Shown here: piece after piece, positions 32,105 to 41,412 of the stretch
Layout: each line of letters starts with the position of its first letter
Numbering within the stretch: position 1 is the stretch's first letter
Source of the DNA: Pseudomonas sp. CCC3.1
GTDB taxonomy: Bacteria > Pseudomonadota > Gammaproteobacteria > Pseudomonadales > Pseudomonadaceae
DNA: 64,000 bases
Assembly (NCBI RefSeq): GCF_034347405.1
Contig: NZ_CP133778.1
Location: 1,984,001-2,048,000 of the forward strand
Reading direction: 5' to 3'
Made by a program: the position numbers and the translations under genes
Notes under the pieces: generated by a model
Database searches by the model: none
Told to the model about the DNA's origin: nothing
What the model saw: only the letters and a program-made list of their open reading frames with translations

Positions 32105-33277
32105 TCAAGGATTACACCCAACAGCGGCGATTTGTTCATCGGTCATACCTTTAGTAGTGCGCCAAGGTTCTAAAAAAAACTCCCGTGGGCTTTTGAAGTA
32201 TGGAGAAAGGCATTTGATCTGTGCGGCTAAAGACTCACCGTAAGGTTGTTGGTTAAACCTGACGCTGTCGCGATACTGTCTCAACAACTCAACGGCTGCG
32301 GATTTATACTCTTGATTGATAAGGTTCGTAGCGCAGGAGCTGGGGGTGACAGCCAGCGACCATCCATTATCTTTAAAGACCCAGCGAATATTGCTGAAGT
32401 ACTGGGAACAGGTCACTTGATCCTGCGGATTAAAGGTAAACCTTGCTTCTTTTTGTGGGCCGTCTGGAAACGTTACTTTAACAATCGGTGTAAATGTATG
32501 ACCTGCGTTGACCACCCAATTCCACTGATCTGTTTTGGCCGCTGCCAATCCACTTATTTGATTAGGCCCGTCAACATAATAGAAGGCTAAAATCGGTAAA
32601 TTTTCAGCATCATTCCATGTTCCCAAGAGCACTTCATTATGCCGATTAAAGAAGCCATCTCTGATTAACGATTTTGCCTTCACACTGGCGTAGAAATGAC
32701 TCGCCGATTGGATAGTCTGCGCTCCAACTTGCCTAAATCCACACTGTCTAGTCTCCGCTTTACTCACATCCCCAAAATGACTTACCCACTGTTCAGCGGT
32801 AGTAATGCCAAAAGATTCGCACGACTTTTCTTCTACAGGGGTGCCAACATTATCGCCACACCCTTTATCTGTCCTCATCGCTGTATTGGCATCTAAAGGA
32901 AAGGAGCACAGTACCTCCGGCAAGTCTGACATCCCAAATTTTTTATAATCTGTAGGCGCCAAAATAAGCCCTTTTATTCCCCAAGCCAATCCAAATTTAG
33001 TATCGCTGCGCAAGTAAGAAAAAGGGACTCCCCCCCTTGCCGAAGTGCCAGGGCTCGGCTGCCACGGCAAAAACTTACCTGACGTCGATGTCCCTCGGAT
33101 CATTAGCCCTGAACACAAATAGGCGGGTCTATCAGGTGTGTTGCAGTATTCTACTGTCGAGTCGTAATAGCTCTCAATTTCACGGACGGTGTCTTCCCCA
33201 ACGCCTGCCTGTGCATTCAAGTTATTAAGAAACAGTAGAGCCCCTGTAAGTAAGTAGCTACGACGGAGAATGTTCAC
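32105..33277 (-). CDS. Secreted cysteine-rich protein, halovibrin/DUF2599-like (tentative), paralog 1
   Basis: The 390-residue protein has a Sec signal peptide (cut near NAQA) and a mature part with about 10 cysteines. Motifs shared with the next gene include PAYLCSGLMIRGTS, FSYLRSDTKF, EVLCSFPLDA, CGFRQVGA, QFYASVRA-like and FFLEPWR. From memory it resembles proteins annotated halovibrin HvnA/HvnC or DUF2599; I am not sure. The GTG at 33277 is chosen because GGGGGC lies just upstream and aligns with the start of the paralog; an ATG 18 bases earlier has no such site. It is flanked by MITE copies, suggesting recent acquisition. Confidence 0.8.
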   Translation of the reverse strand: MNILRRSYLLTGALLFLNNLNAQAGVGEDTVREIESYYDSTVEYCNTPDRPAYLCSGLMIRGTSTSGKFLPWQPSPGTSARGGVPFSYLRSDTKFGLAWGIKGLILAPTDYKKFGMSDLPEVLCSFPLDANTAMRTDKGCGDNVGTPVEEKSCESFGITTAEQWVSHFGDVSKAETRQCGFRQVGAQTIQSASHFYASVKAKSLIRDGFFNRHNEVLLGTWNDAENLPILAFYYVDGPNQISGLAAAKTDQWNWVVNAGHTFTPIVKVTFPDGPQKEARFTFNPQDQVTCSQYFSNIRWVFKDNGWSLAVTPSSCATNLINQEYKSAAVELLRQYRDSVRFNQQPYGESLAAQIKCLSPYFKSPREFFLEPWRTTKGMTDEQIAAVGCNP

Positions 33278-33309
33278 TCGAAATGCCCCCTTCATGTATC
33301 ATCAGACGC

Positions 33310-34575
33310 TTACGGATTACAACCCGCGGCTAATACTTGTGCTTCTGTCAAACCTCGGGCTGAGCGCCACGGTTCCAGATACCACCGAGATTTACCACGG
33401 TAATTAGAAGCCAGACAGTTAATTTGCACAGGCAGGGAATCACCCGATGGCAGCGCCTTAAACTGGCTGTCTTGGCCGTGCAGGTCCATAAGCTCTTTGC
33501 TGGCCGCTTGACTGTCAAAGGTGCCTACTGTTCGTCCACACGCGCTAGGGGTGACGACCAAGGACCATTTGCCATCTTTTTCTGACCATGTCGAAGCATC
33601 AAAGTACTTAGGGCACACGACTTGATCGGCTGGATTGAAGACAAATGCAGCATGATCGTTAATGGTAGGTGGGTAAATTATTTTTATGATGGGTGCATAG
33701 TTGTGGCCGGTCTTGACAACCCAATCCTGTTGGTCATGTTGAGCGAATTTCAGCCCACTTCCAAAGTGCGGATCTTCAACATAAAAAAACGCCATAATTG
33801 GCAGTGACGTAGAATCGTCTGGCCACGTAGCAAGACGCAACTCATTCTGAGTTTCAAATGTGTCTTTTTTTAGTTGGGCGGATTCATTCATCAACAATGA
33901 TCTTGCTCGCACACTGGCATAAAACTGCGCCACGCCATCGGCTCCATTACGAGCACTTACATGCCGAAAACCACACTGTTCTTTATGATTGGCGCCCACC
34001 TGTAGATAGTCGGCCACCCACTGTTCAGCGGTATGAACATTTTTTAGTTCGCAGGCGGTCTCTCGACTTACAGTTTCCGAATGGTCCCCGCACCCAAGAT
34101 CATTTCTATTGTTGGTCCATGAGTCAATGGGGAAAGAACACAGGACTTGAGGAGTACGCTGCATTCCCGGCTTCAAATAACTATAAGGCTGGAACACAAA
34201 ACCTTTAATTTTACTCACGCCGGGATCTTTAAACTTTGTATCGGCACGCAAATATTCGAATGAAACACCACCGCTGATTTTAGAGTCCGGGCTTGGATTC
34301 CACGTGTAATACTTAGGGTTGGTTGAGGTGCCTCTTATCATTAATCCAGAGCAATAATAAGCTGGCAGCTTTCCACCATCACACGAGTCTACAATCGCCA
34401 TATAATAGCGCTTCATCTCAGCAGCAACATCCTCCCCTACACCCGCCACAGCACTAGAGCTCAACAAGGCTAACGCTATTAGATTCAATGCGCGTATAGA
34501 CAAATAACGCGCAGTGCCCATACTCAATTTTTCATCATCAGCGCATGAAATGCCTTTTATGTTTTTTCGCTTCAT
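33310..34575 (-). CDS. Secreted cysteine-rich protein, halovibrin/DUF2599-like (tentative), paralog 2
   Basis: The 421-residue protein has the same layout as the downstream paralog: a signal peptide (cut near AVAG), AYYCSGLMIRGTS, FEYLRADTKF, QVLCSFPID, GCGDH, CGFRHVSA, VAQFYASVRARSLL, a TPSACG motif and the C-terminus RWYLEPWRSARGLTEAQ with AAGCNP. The two differ at most residues outside these blocks. Start at ATG 34575 has GGGGGCG upstream; a later ATG (34521) is a possible start with a cleaner signal peptide. The open frame continues into the upstream MITE. Export suggests an effector or adhesin-like role, but no motif proves it. Confidence 0.8.
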   Translation of the reverse strand: MKRKNIKGISCADDEKLSMGTARYLSIRALNLIALALLSSSAVAGVGEDVAAEMKRYYMAIVDSCDGGKLPAYYCSGLMIRGTSTNPKYYTWNPSPDSKISGGVSFEYLRADTKFKDPGVSKIKGFVFQPYSYLKPGMQRTPQVLCSFPIDSWTNNRNDLGCGDHSETVSRETACELKNVHTAEQWVADYLQVGANHKEQCGFRHVSARNGADGVAQFYASVRARSLLMNESAQLKKDTFETQNELRLATWPDDSTSLPIMAFFYVEDPHFGSGLKFAQHDQQDWVVKTGHNYAPIIKIIYPPTINDHAAFVFNPADQVVCPKYFDASTWSEKDGKWSLVVTPSACGRTVGTFDSQAASKELMDLHGQDSQFKALPSGDSLPVQINCLASNYRGKSRWYLEPWRSARGLTEAQVLAAGCNP

Positions 34576-34707
34576 CGCAAACGCCCCCGCAGGCTTATTA
34601 TTCTCTGGACTACCGTTATAAAGGGGGGCTAATAATTTGTATACTGTCACAAATAACAGGTGCTCAGATAAATTTGGAATAGCATCGACTTTATTTATTT
34701 TGATTAG

Positions 34708-34846
34708 GCTCTGTACGAAATGTATCTTCGCTCGGTTATGCCGCGTTGAAAACAGGCTTGGAATACTCATTTACACCCCGTAAACTCCGCTTCCTCGCCA
34801 GTTTTCGCCTTGCCTAACCTTCGCTCGAAAACATTTCGTACAGACC
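34708..34846 (-). mobile_element. 139-bp MITE-like element, copy 2 (inverted relative to copy 1)
   Basis: This copy is the same length as copy 1 and nearly identical over its length when reversed. Its ends are GCTCTGTACGAAATGT and ACATTTCGTACAGACC. The flanks TTAG (34704-34707) and CTAG (34847-34850) differ by one base but both fit YTAR. Together the two copies bracket the pair of secreted-protein genes, about 2.9 kb apart. Confidence 0.85.
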
Positions 34847-35018
34847 CTAGGATGGCAGCTGATTGGAGATCGAAAAATGGTGGGTGCATACGCGGTCTAA
34901 TTGCATTTGGCGTATAAGAGCACTGTTTACACTGACGTTTCGGTGGTAAAAATTGTAATCGCACGGCAAGCGCCCTTTTTTTCGAGCTAAATAAAACAGA
35001 TCTATGCGCGCGTTACCA

Positions 35019-35774
35019 CTACAGATACTTCTTAAAACTCGAAACGGTGACATAAACAGCCACCCCCAACATCACTGCACAAGGCCCTAAAATCAGCAAC
35101 GGACTGACACTCACGGGCAGTGCCAGATAAACCGTCCAAGGTACAACTGTCAGCGGAACAATCATTGCCCGGGCCTTGTGGTACAGGTAACTCGACTCAC
35201 GGCCTGAGCCAAATTTTCGCAAATCCCGACGCACCAACCCATCGACCAATCCGGTAAACCCCGCCAGTACAAACAGCGGAATGGTCAGTGTCAGGATGAC
35301 GATCCGTACGCAGAAGGTGAGCACGGTGTAGAGCGCGGCCAGGCCGTAGTCTTGCAGTTTGATCATCACTCGACCGATTTCGTAGCGCAGATCGAAGTTC
35401 GCGATCTGTTGGGGTGAGGCATTGCGGGCGTATTGGGTCAGTGCGTTGAGGGTGTCTTGCAGGCCGGTTTTGATCATCAGCCAGTCGTAGACGGTATGGG
35501 CTAGCAAAGTGGCAGTTCGTCCGGGCTCTTTAATAACGATGCTGTTGAGCATGTCTTGTGACAGCCAGCCCAGTTCATGCTCAAACATTTGCTGGGCATG
35601 TCTCCAGCCCGCCTCGGGCCAGAAGAAATACAGGCACAGCCATTCCACGAGGATGGCGGCCAGTAATGAGCCGAACATCACGCCAAGGAAGTGGAAGGGG
35701 GTTGATAAAAGGATGCCCAGAAAGGTTTTCTGACCTTCCTGCTGCTGTTGGGGTTTCTCGGCGATGTCAGCCAT
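35019..35774 (-). CDS. ICE conjugation membrane protein (TIGR03747 / DUF4400-type)
   Basis: The 251-residue protein has four hydrophobic segments (about 28-52, 145-178 with two helices, 212-245) and resembles the TIGR03747 family next to traD in this ICE type. The segment PLFVLAGFTGLVDGLVRRDLRKFGSGRESSYLYHKAR is typical. It is translated after TraD with a 12-base gap, and GGACG precedes its ATG. The inserted cargo B splits it from the RAQPRD gene, normally its downstream neighbour. Confidence 0.88.
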   Translation of the reverse strand: MADIAEKPQQQQEGQKTFLGILLSTPFHFLGVMFGSLLAAILVEWLCLYFFWPEAGWRHAQQMFEHELGWLSQDMLNSIVIKEPGRTATLLAHTVYDWLMIKTGLQDTLNALTQYARNASPQQIANFDLRYEIGRVMIKLQDYGLAALYTVLTFCVRIVILTLTIPLFVLAGFTGLVDGLVRRDLRKFGSGRESSYLYHKARAMIVPLTVVPWTVYLALPVSVSPLLILGPCAVMLGVAVYVTVSSFKKYL

Positions 35775-35786
35775 GCTTCAACGTCC

Positions 35787-37382
35787 TTAGGCTTGATCGC
35801 TGGGTTTTATGTGGGTGATGTGCCGAAAGTCGTCCATCAAGTCATCAGGTAGCGACTCGCTCAGTACGTGATACCCCGGTGCTTGCCACCACTCGCCGTT
35901 ACCGTTCGCACCCTTGCGCATGCCTTCAGCCAGCGCCTGGAGGTCTTTGGGCATGACTTCATCGGGATCGCTTGCGGGTAACGGCATGCGGATTTTCCAC
36001 AGATTGCCACCCTCGATCAGCGCAAAGCATTGCCCTTTGGGCAGGCTCACCACGTGCGCCGGTTCGATCATCGGCGCGCTGACGGTTTGGATCTGGTCGT
36101 GGGTGGTGGAGGTGAAGGCGGCCTTACCGGTGATTGCATCGTTGGCGCTGCTGGCGGTGGTGCTGGTGAGCACCTGGACCTTGGGTAATTGGTTGGTCAG
36201 CAGCTCTGCCGTGGCGGTTTCACGCACACGCAGCATAAAGAGGTTGTTGAAGTTACCGATGACTTGGCCAGCCTTGGCGCGGCTGCCGATTTTGGCTTCG
36301 ATGTCGCTCATGGTCTGGGTGTAGGCGGTCACTTGCATGCCCGCGCCGCCGCCTTTGTTGATCATGGGGATGAACTCGTCGCCCATCAGTTCGTTGAACT
36401 CGTCGGCATGCACGTTGATCGCGACCTTGCCGCTGGTGGCGCCGGGCAAGCCGTCATCGATGCCGAATTTGTAGATGTGGCCGGCAACGGACACCAGGTC
36501 GCTGAACATCGAGTTGCCGACGGCGGCAGCGACTTCAGTATCGGACAAGGCATCAAGGCCCACGTACACCACTGCGCGTTTTCGGATGACTTGCATCCAG
36601 TCAAAGATCGGCCGTGGGTCATTGAGGTCCATGTAGTCGGGTGAGAGCAGTTCGGCGATGCGCCCGGTGGTGAGCTTTTCCAACAGGGGCAGCAGGCTGG
36701 CGACGATCTTGTCGAAGTAGGTTTTGTCATAACGTACGGCTGAGCGCAGGCCGTCCATGACGGGATCCGACAGGCGTTGCTGGGTGAGGTACATATCGAG
36801 TGCGACCACGCGCAGCGGGCGGTCTTTCATGGCGAAACTGAGGTTTTTGCGATCGATCTTGCCTTCAATTTCGACGATGGTTTGCCAGGCTTTGGGGTCA
36901 TGCTCTGCGAAGTAGCTCTTGGCGTACTCCTCGAACAGCGCGTCGATGTTGATGACATGTTTGAGGATTTGCTCGTAGTCGGGTCGACGGCCGAGGGCGA
37001 CCAGGGCGCGGGCGATGATATTGACGAATCGCCAGGCAAACTCGCGAAATGCTGCAGAGTTGCCTTCCCCGGATAACTGCCCGGCAATTCGGGTCGCGAC
37101 CTCGGAGATCCGGCCGAAACGGCCTACGGCGTTATAGCGGGCCGAGTAATCTGGCCAGCCCAGATGGAACACATAGAACTCGTCGAGTCGGCCGGCGCGT
37201 TTGCATTCGATGTACATGCGCTTTAACAGGTCGGCGTCGCCCTTGGGGTCGAAGACAATCACCACTTCGCGATCGAGGTTTTGCTGGGCAGGGGCCTTTC
37301 TCTTTGAAGGCCGGGTCCGTCGAATATCCTGGGTGATAAACAGCTCGGCCAAACGCGTTTTGCCCACGCGCGTAGTGCCCAA
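35787..37382 (-). pseudogene. traD: TraD coupling ATPase, N-terminally truncated by IS3 element
   Basis: The remaining 530 residues are the ATPase domain of the SXT/ICE TraD-type coupling protein (TIGR03743-like): Walker A LGTTRVGKTRL at the very start, VIVFDPKGD, VHADEFNELMGDEF (Walker B region), and VTAYTQTMSDIEAKIGSR. The N-terminal membrane part (about 100-180 residues) is lost: the reading frame runs into the IS3 end at 37383. The protein could not anchor to the mating channel. Its loss alone should stop DNA transfer. Confidence 0.9.
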
Positions 37383-37400
37383 TGAATCGCCCCGGATTAT

Positions 37401-38282
37401 CTAGACACCCTGCAAGCTCATTGCGTAACGCTTTTCAAACTCTACCGGCGACAGCTGATTGTTGAAACCATGACGGCGTTTTGCGTTGTAGAACATCTCG
37501 ATGTAATCGAACACATCACTACGAGCATCTTCCCGTGTGGTGTAGATTTTCCGCTTGATCCGTTCCCGTTTCAGAAGCTGAAAAAAGCTCTCGGCCACGG
37601 CATTGTCATGACAGTTGCCTCGGCGACTCATGCTGGCAACCAAATTGTTCGCTTTCAAAAAACTGCGCCAATCTGAACTGCTGTACTGGCTGCCCTGGTC
37701 GCTGTGAACCATCACCTCCTGCTTCGGTTTTCGCCTCCAAACCGCCATCAATAATGCATCAATGGCCAAATCACTGGTCATCTGCGACTTCATTGACCAG
37801 CCAACGATCTGACGAGAAAACAGATCCAGCACCACTGCCAAATACAGCCAGCCTTCATACGTGCGAATGTAGGTGATGTCGGTGACCCAAACCTTGTTGG
37901 GTTCTACGACATCGAACTGGCGCCTCAGCAAATTGGGTGCGGCGACAGCTGGTTTACCGCCGTACTTTCCAGGGCGACGTCGATACCCTGTCTGAGAGCG
38001 CAGCCCTTCAAGACGCATCAGCCTCGCCACACGATGGCGACCACAGTCTTCACCGACCTCGCGCAGATCGTCATGGATTTTGCGATAGCCATAAACGCCG
38101 CCGCTCTCCAGCCAGGAATGCTTGATCAAACCCAGCAGTCGCTGGTCGTCTTTGGCGCGTACCGATTGCGGCTCAGACAGCCAGGCGTAATAACCGCTGG
38201 GATGGACTTTCAGCGTCAGGCAAAGCCGTCGAATCGAATAGTCGCCCGCATGCTGCTTGATAAAGGCGTACTTCAACCGCAC
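37401..38282 (-). CDS. IS3-family transposase OrfB (integrase core)
   Basis: The 293-residue protein has the rve integrase core with the DDE residues in VTDITY, HSDQGSQY and NAVAESFFQLLKRE. Normally it is made as an OrfAB fusion by -1 frameshifting at AAAAAAG near 38306-38312. It overlaps orfA by 10 bases and ends inside the left inverted repeat. The independent start codon is not important. Confidence 0.93.
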   Translation of the reverse strand: MRLKYAFIKQHAGDYSIRRLCLTLKVHPSGYYAWLSEPQSVRAKDDQRLLGLIKHSWLESGGVYGYRKIHDDLREVGEDCGRHRVARLMRLEGLRSQTGYRRRPGKYGGKPAVAAPNLLRRQFDVVEPNKVWVTDITYIRTYEGWLYLAVVLDLFSRQIVGWSMKSQMTSDLAIDALLMAVWRRKPKQEVMVHSDQGSQYSSSDWRSFLKANNLVASMSRRGNCHDNAVAESFFQLLKRERIKRKIYTTREDARSDVFDYIEMFYNAKRRHGFNNQLSPVEFEKRYAMSLQGV

Positions 38283-38551
38283 TCCTTGGCAAAGTACGCG
38301 GCGGCCTTTTTTAATATGTCTCGCTCTTCAGTGACGCGCTTGAGTTCCGCCCGCAGACGACGCAGCTCAGCGTGCTGATCGTAATCCTGCTGCCGTTCTT
38401 CTTGAGGTTTGCTGTAGCGCTTTATCCAGGCATATAGGCTATGCGTCGACACGCCGAGACGGGCCGCTACATCAGCGACAGGCAGCCGCTTTTCGGTCAC
38501 TTGATTGACCGCTTGGATTTTGAATTCTTCGGGATAACGTGGGTTGCTCAT
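38273..38551 (-). CDS. IS3-family transposase OrfA (helix-turn-helix)
   Basis: The 92-residue protein has a helix-turn-helix (FKIQAVNQVTEKRLPVADVAARLGVSTHSLYAWI) and a leucine-zipper-like C-terminus (LRRLRAELKRVTEERDILKK). Slippery A AAA AAG lies in the codons for LKK, so a -1 shift gives the OrfAB transposase. GGAGG precedes the ATG. Confidence 0.93.
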   Translation of the reverse strand: MSNPRYPEEFKIQAVNQVTEKRLPVADVAARLGVSTHSLYAWIKRYSKPQEERQQDYDQHAELRRLRAELKRVTEERDILKKAAAYFAKECG

Positions 38552-38655
38552 GGCACCTCCTAATTGGCCTCAGTTTAAGGCAAAGAGGTGTCTACGAAAC
38601 CCGGGGCGATTCACGACGAATCGCTTTTAAACCCATGCGCCGGAAGTCACTCGGC

Positions 38656-40068
38656 TTAATCTGATAAGTCTTTGTCAGCAGATTTGGTGCCACAAATTCT
38701 GGTGCCTCCTGCTGGTCTGAGCCCAGTAAATGCCAAGCCTGCCGCCAGTACCAATGCTATAACCGAAATGACCAGCGCGTGATTGAGTCCTGGCAGGAAT
38801 ACCAGCGGTGATTCACCTCTGATCAAGTAACCGAACAATGCCACGCCAACAATGCCACCGACTTGTCGACCTGCATTGAGCAACCCAGAGGCAATGCCTG
38901 CCTGACGGGCTGATACGGCCGCCAACGTCGCACTGGTGACAGTAGGAATAGTCAGCGCAATGCCGCTGCCGGCAAGCAGCATTGGTACAACCAACCAACC
39001 ATAGGTGTGGGTAGTCAGGGCGGCTAGCATCAGTAGATACCCGAAAGCAGCGATCAACAGCCCTGTGGTTGCCAATGTTCGTCGGTGTATGCGGTCCACC
39101 AGCCTGCCAGCCAGGATATTCATCATCATCAATACAGCCATCATCGGCAGGAAGGCGATTCCTACCTGCCTAGGAGAGAAGTGCTCGATGGTTTGGAAAA
39201 AAAGGCTTAGCGCGAAAACCATGCCGTAAAACACTAGGTTCGCCAGCATGCCGATGATGGCTGCGCTGCTTAATACTGGATCGCGAAAAAGCGTCATGGG
39301 TAGCATCGGATGCGCAGTGTGTGATTGCAGCCAGACGAACAGCCCGCCCAGCATCACGCACATCAACATCGCGCTATAGATCGTTGGGCTTGCCAAACCC
39401 AGTTGGCTTGCTTGAGTCAGGGCAAATGTGAAGCAGGCCAAGGTCAGTATGGCTGTGATTTGCCCTGGGATATCGAGGCTTCGATCAGGCTGAACTGGAG
39501 ATTTGGGCGCATACCGAGCGGTCAGCCACAGGCCGATGAGTCCGATTGGCAGGTTGATGAAAAACAGACTGCGCCAGCCATATGAGGAAATAAGCAAACC
39601 GCCAATGACCGGGCCCGCCGCCAGTGCGATACCTCCTCCAGCTCCCCACCATCCTACGGCTCGGTTACGCGCAGCGTCATCATCGAATGCCTGCTGAAGC
39701 AACGATAACGACGTGGGTACCAGCAGCGCTGCACCCACTCCCTGAGCCAGGCGCCAGGCAATTAGCGTTGCGAGACTCGGGGCAAACCCACAACCGAGTG
39801 ATGCGATTGAAAAAATGCCATACCCGAGCATGAATACGCGCTTGGCTCCCAGCTTGTCTGCGAGGGTGCCGGCCAAGAGCAGCAGTGAGGCGAATACCAA
39901 GGCATAGGCATTGACCACCCACTGCAGGCCGGTGATGTCTGCACCAAGGGTCAGACGCAAGTCTTGCAAGGCTACGTTGACCACACTGACGTCCATGAGG
40001 ACCATGAAAAAACCTAGGCACGTTGCGAACTGGACAAGCCTTGATGTAGAGCTGGAAATCGCTGGCAT
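38656..40068 (-). CDS. MFS drug exporter, DHA2 (EmrB/QacA) family
   Basis: The 470-residue inner-membrane protein has about 14 hydrophobic segments and the DHA2 motifs: MDVSVVNVAL in helix 1, the loop GTLADKLGAKRVFMLG and WRLAQGVGAALLVPTSLSLL. It probably exports a toxic compound using the proton gradient; the substrate is unknown. It is divergent from a LysR gene 95 bases away, which presumably controls it. The C-terminus (GTRICGTKSADKDLSD) is longer than normal and starts close to the IS3 end, so a rearranged tail is possible. Confidence 0.92.
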   Translation of the reverse strand: MPAISSSTSRLVQFATCLGFFMVLMDVSVVNVALQDLRLTLGADITGLQWVVNAYALVFASLLLLAGTLADKLGAKRVFMLGYGIFSIASLGCGFAPSLATLIAWRLAQGVGAALLVPTSLSLLQQAFDDDAARNRAVGWWGAGGGIALAAGPVIGGLLISSYGWRSLFFINLPIGLIGLWLTARYAPKSPVQPDRSLDIPGQITAILTLACFTFALTQASQLGLASPTIYSAMLMCVMLGGLFVWLQSHTAHPMLPMTLFRDPVLSSAAIIGMLANLVFYGMVFALSLFFQTIEHFSPRQVGIAFLPMMAVLMMMNILAGRLVDRIHRRTLATTGLLIAAFGYLLMLAALTTHTYGWLVVPMLLAGSGIALTIPTVTSATLAAVSARQAGIASGLLNAGRQVGGIVGVALFGYLIRGESPLVFLPGLNHALVISVIALVLAAGLAFTGLRPAGGTRICGTKSADKDLSD

Positions 40069-40163
40069 AGCACCTGCCTCCTGTTTGAAGGTCGTATAGT
40101 ACGAGGTGACGCTCTGTGCGAAAATTCAGCAAATGCGCACTACAGACTGGAGAAAATGCACAG

Positions 40164-41060
40164 ATGTTTGACTGGGAGAGTATCCGTATCTTTCTGGCTA
40201 TTGCTCATGCAGGCAGCTTGTCGGGCGCGGCGCGGGCGCTGAAGGTCGATCATGCGACTGTCAGCCGTCGTTTGAGTGCGCTGGAAGGTGATCTGCAGGT
40301 GCGACTTATCGACCGGCTTCCACGCTCATGCCGATTGACCCCGATCGGGTTGGAAGTCCTTAAGTTAGCTACCGAAATGGAAACAGAGGCCTTCGCGATA
40401 GAGCGGGTAGTGCGGGCTGAACAGTCACCGACCTTGGGGCGCGTGACGCTAAGTGCTCCGCCGGTGCTGGCCAGCAATTTTCTGGCGGGAACGTTGGGAC
40501 TGTTTCGTCAACGGTACCCGCTGGTGCAGCTCTCCATCGTCAGCCAGGCGCAAAGCGTATCGCTAGTCCGTCGTGAAGCCGATATCGCCCTACGTCTGTA
40601 CCGTCCAACCGAGCCCGATAATGTCATTCGAAAACTCGGTGCCATGCCGTTCGCGCTGTATGCCAGCTGCGACTACGAACATCTTGCAACGCCTGCTGAT
40701 TGGGCATTCATTACCTATGAAGAGGGGTTGGCCGACATGCCTCATCAGAAATGGATGGTCAATACTGCTCAAGGCCGAGTCATCGCTTGTGAGGTCAGTG
40801 ATATCACCACCCAACACGCCGCAGCGCGCACGGGCGTGGGTGTTGCTGGCTTGCCGATCTTCATTGGCGACGCCGATCCGCAGTTGCAGCGTTTGCCTTT
40901 TGAGGGGGAATGTTTTTGTCCCGAGATTTGGCTCGTTGTGCATGCAGATTTAAGGCATTCGCCGCTGCTGCGCGACGTGATGGGATTCATTGTTGAAATG
41001 ATTGGGCGGGAATTTGACGGGCAGAACTTATTGACGGGACACCCTATCCCAGCATTTTGA
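40164..41060 (+). CDS. LysR-family transcriptional regulator
   Basis: The 298-residue protein has an N-terminal winged helix-turn-helix (FDWESIRIFLAIAHAGSLSGAARALKVDHATVSRRLSALE) and a substrate-binding domain. The HTH form is that of the subgroup beginning FDWES/DWDDLR, often next to drug transporters. ATG 40164 is preferred over one 48 bases upstream because the HTH starts there. It is divergent from the MFS gene, whose promoter it probably controls. Confidence 0.93.
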   Translation: MFDWESIRIFLAIAHAGSLSGAARALKVDHATVSRRLSALEGDLQVRLIDRLPRSCRLTPIGLEVLKLATEMETEAFAIERVVRAEQSPTLGRVTLSAPPVLASNFLAGTLGLFRQRYPLVQLSIVSQAQSVSLVRREADIALRLYRPTEPDNVIRKLGAMPFALYASCDYEHLATPADWAFITYEEGLADMPHQKWMVNTAQGRVIACEVSDITTQHAAARTGVGVAGLPIFIGDADPQLQRLPFEGECFCPEIWLVVHADLRHSPLLRDVMGFIVEMIGREFDGQNLLTGHPIPAF

Positions 41061-41412
41061 GCGTACTGGCGCAATCACGGGCCCTTATTCTTCCTGTGGT
41101 AATAAAATTTTTAATGGCTGCTTACTATGTTTATGTTGAACGTGGAACTTAAGATTAAGCTGTGGCTATAGACTATTAGTGCGGGTGTGCTAATTGATGA
41201 TGAGGCTACTGATGTTGTAGCTTTACTTTGAAGTGTGAATGCCTCGTTAAAAACAATGGGTGCGAGAATCTTCTGTGCAAAATGTATAATGCCTATTGCA
41301 AGAGAGTTGTTGGGTTTTTAGTTGCTATTTGAGTGTGGTGGCGTGGTGTGTTTGGTTAAATATAAACGGATCTCTGATTTAGGACTTTAGTCTAGGGAGG
41401 TGCGGTAAGCGT
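41061..41412. other. AT-rich spacer with no gene found
   Basis: This 352-base stretch is visibly AT-richer than either neighbour. I found no gene and no repeat of the MITE. GGGAGG lies at the end, before the ATG at 41413. Confidence 0.35.

Larger units (their letters stand above)
37383..38613 (-). mobile_element. IS3-family insertion sequence, 1231 bp
   Basis: The element has 27-bp imperfect terminal inverted repeats: 37383-37409 (starting TGAATCGCCCCGG) and 38587-38613 (ending CCGGGGCGATTCA). It encodes OrfA and OrfB with the slippery heptamer A AAA AAG in between. Both genes look intact, so the element may still be active. The flanks (CAA on the left, CGA on the right) are not an exact duplication, which fits a deletion after insertion: the left side is ICE traD, the right side is non-ICE DNA. 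Confidence 0.9.

Noticed and set aside
34575..34770. 65-residue N-terminal extension of secreted paralog 2
   Set aside because: The extra residues are encoded by the MITE and adjacent spacer; a signal peptide begins later, and the paralog lacks the extension.
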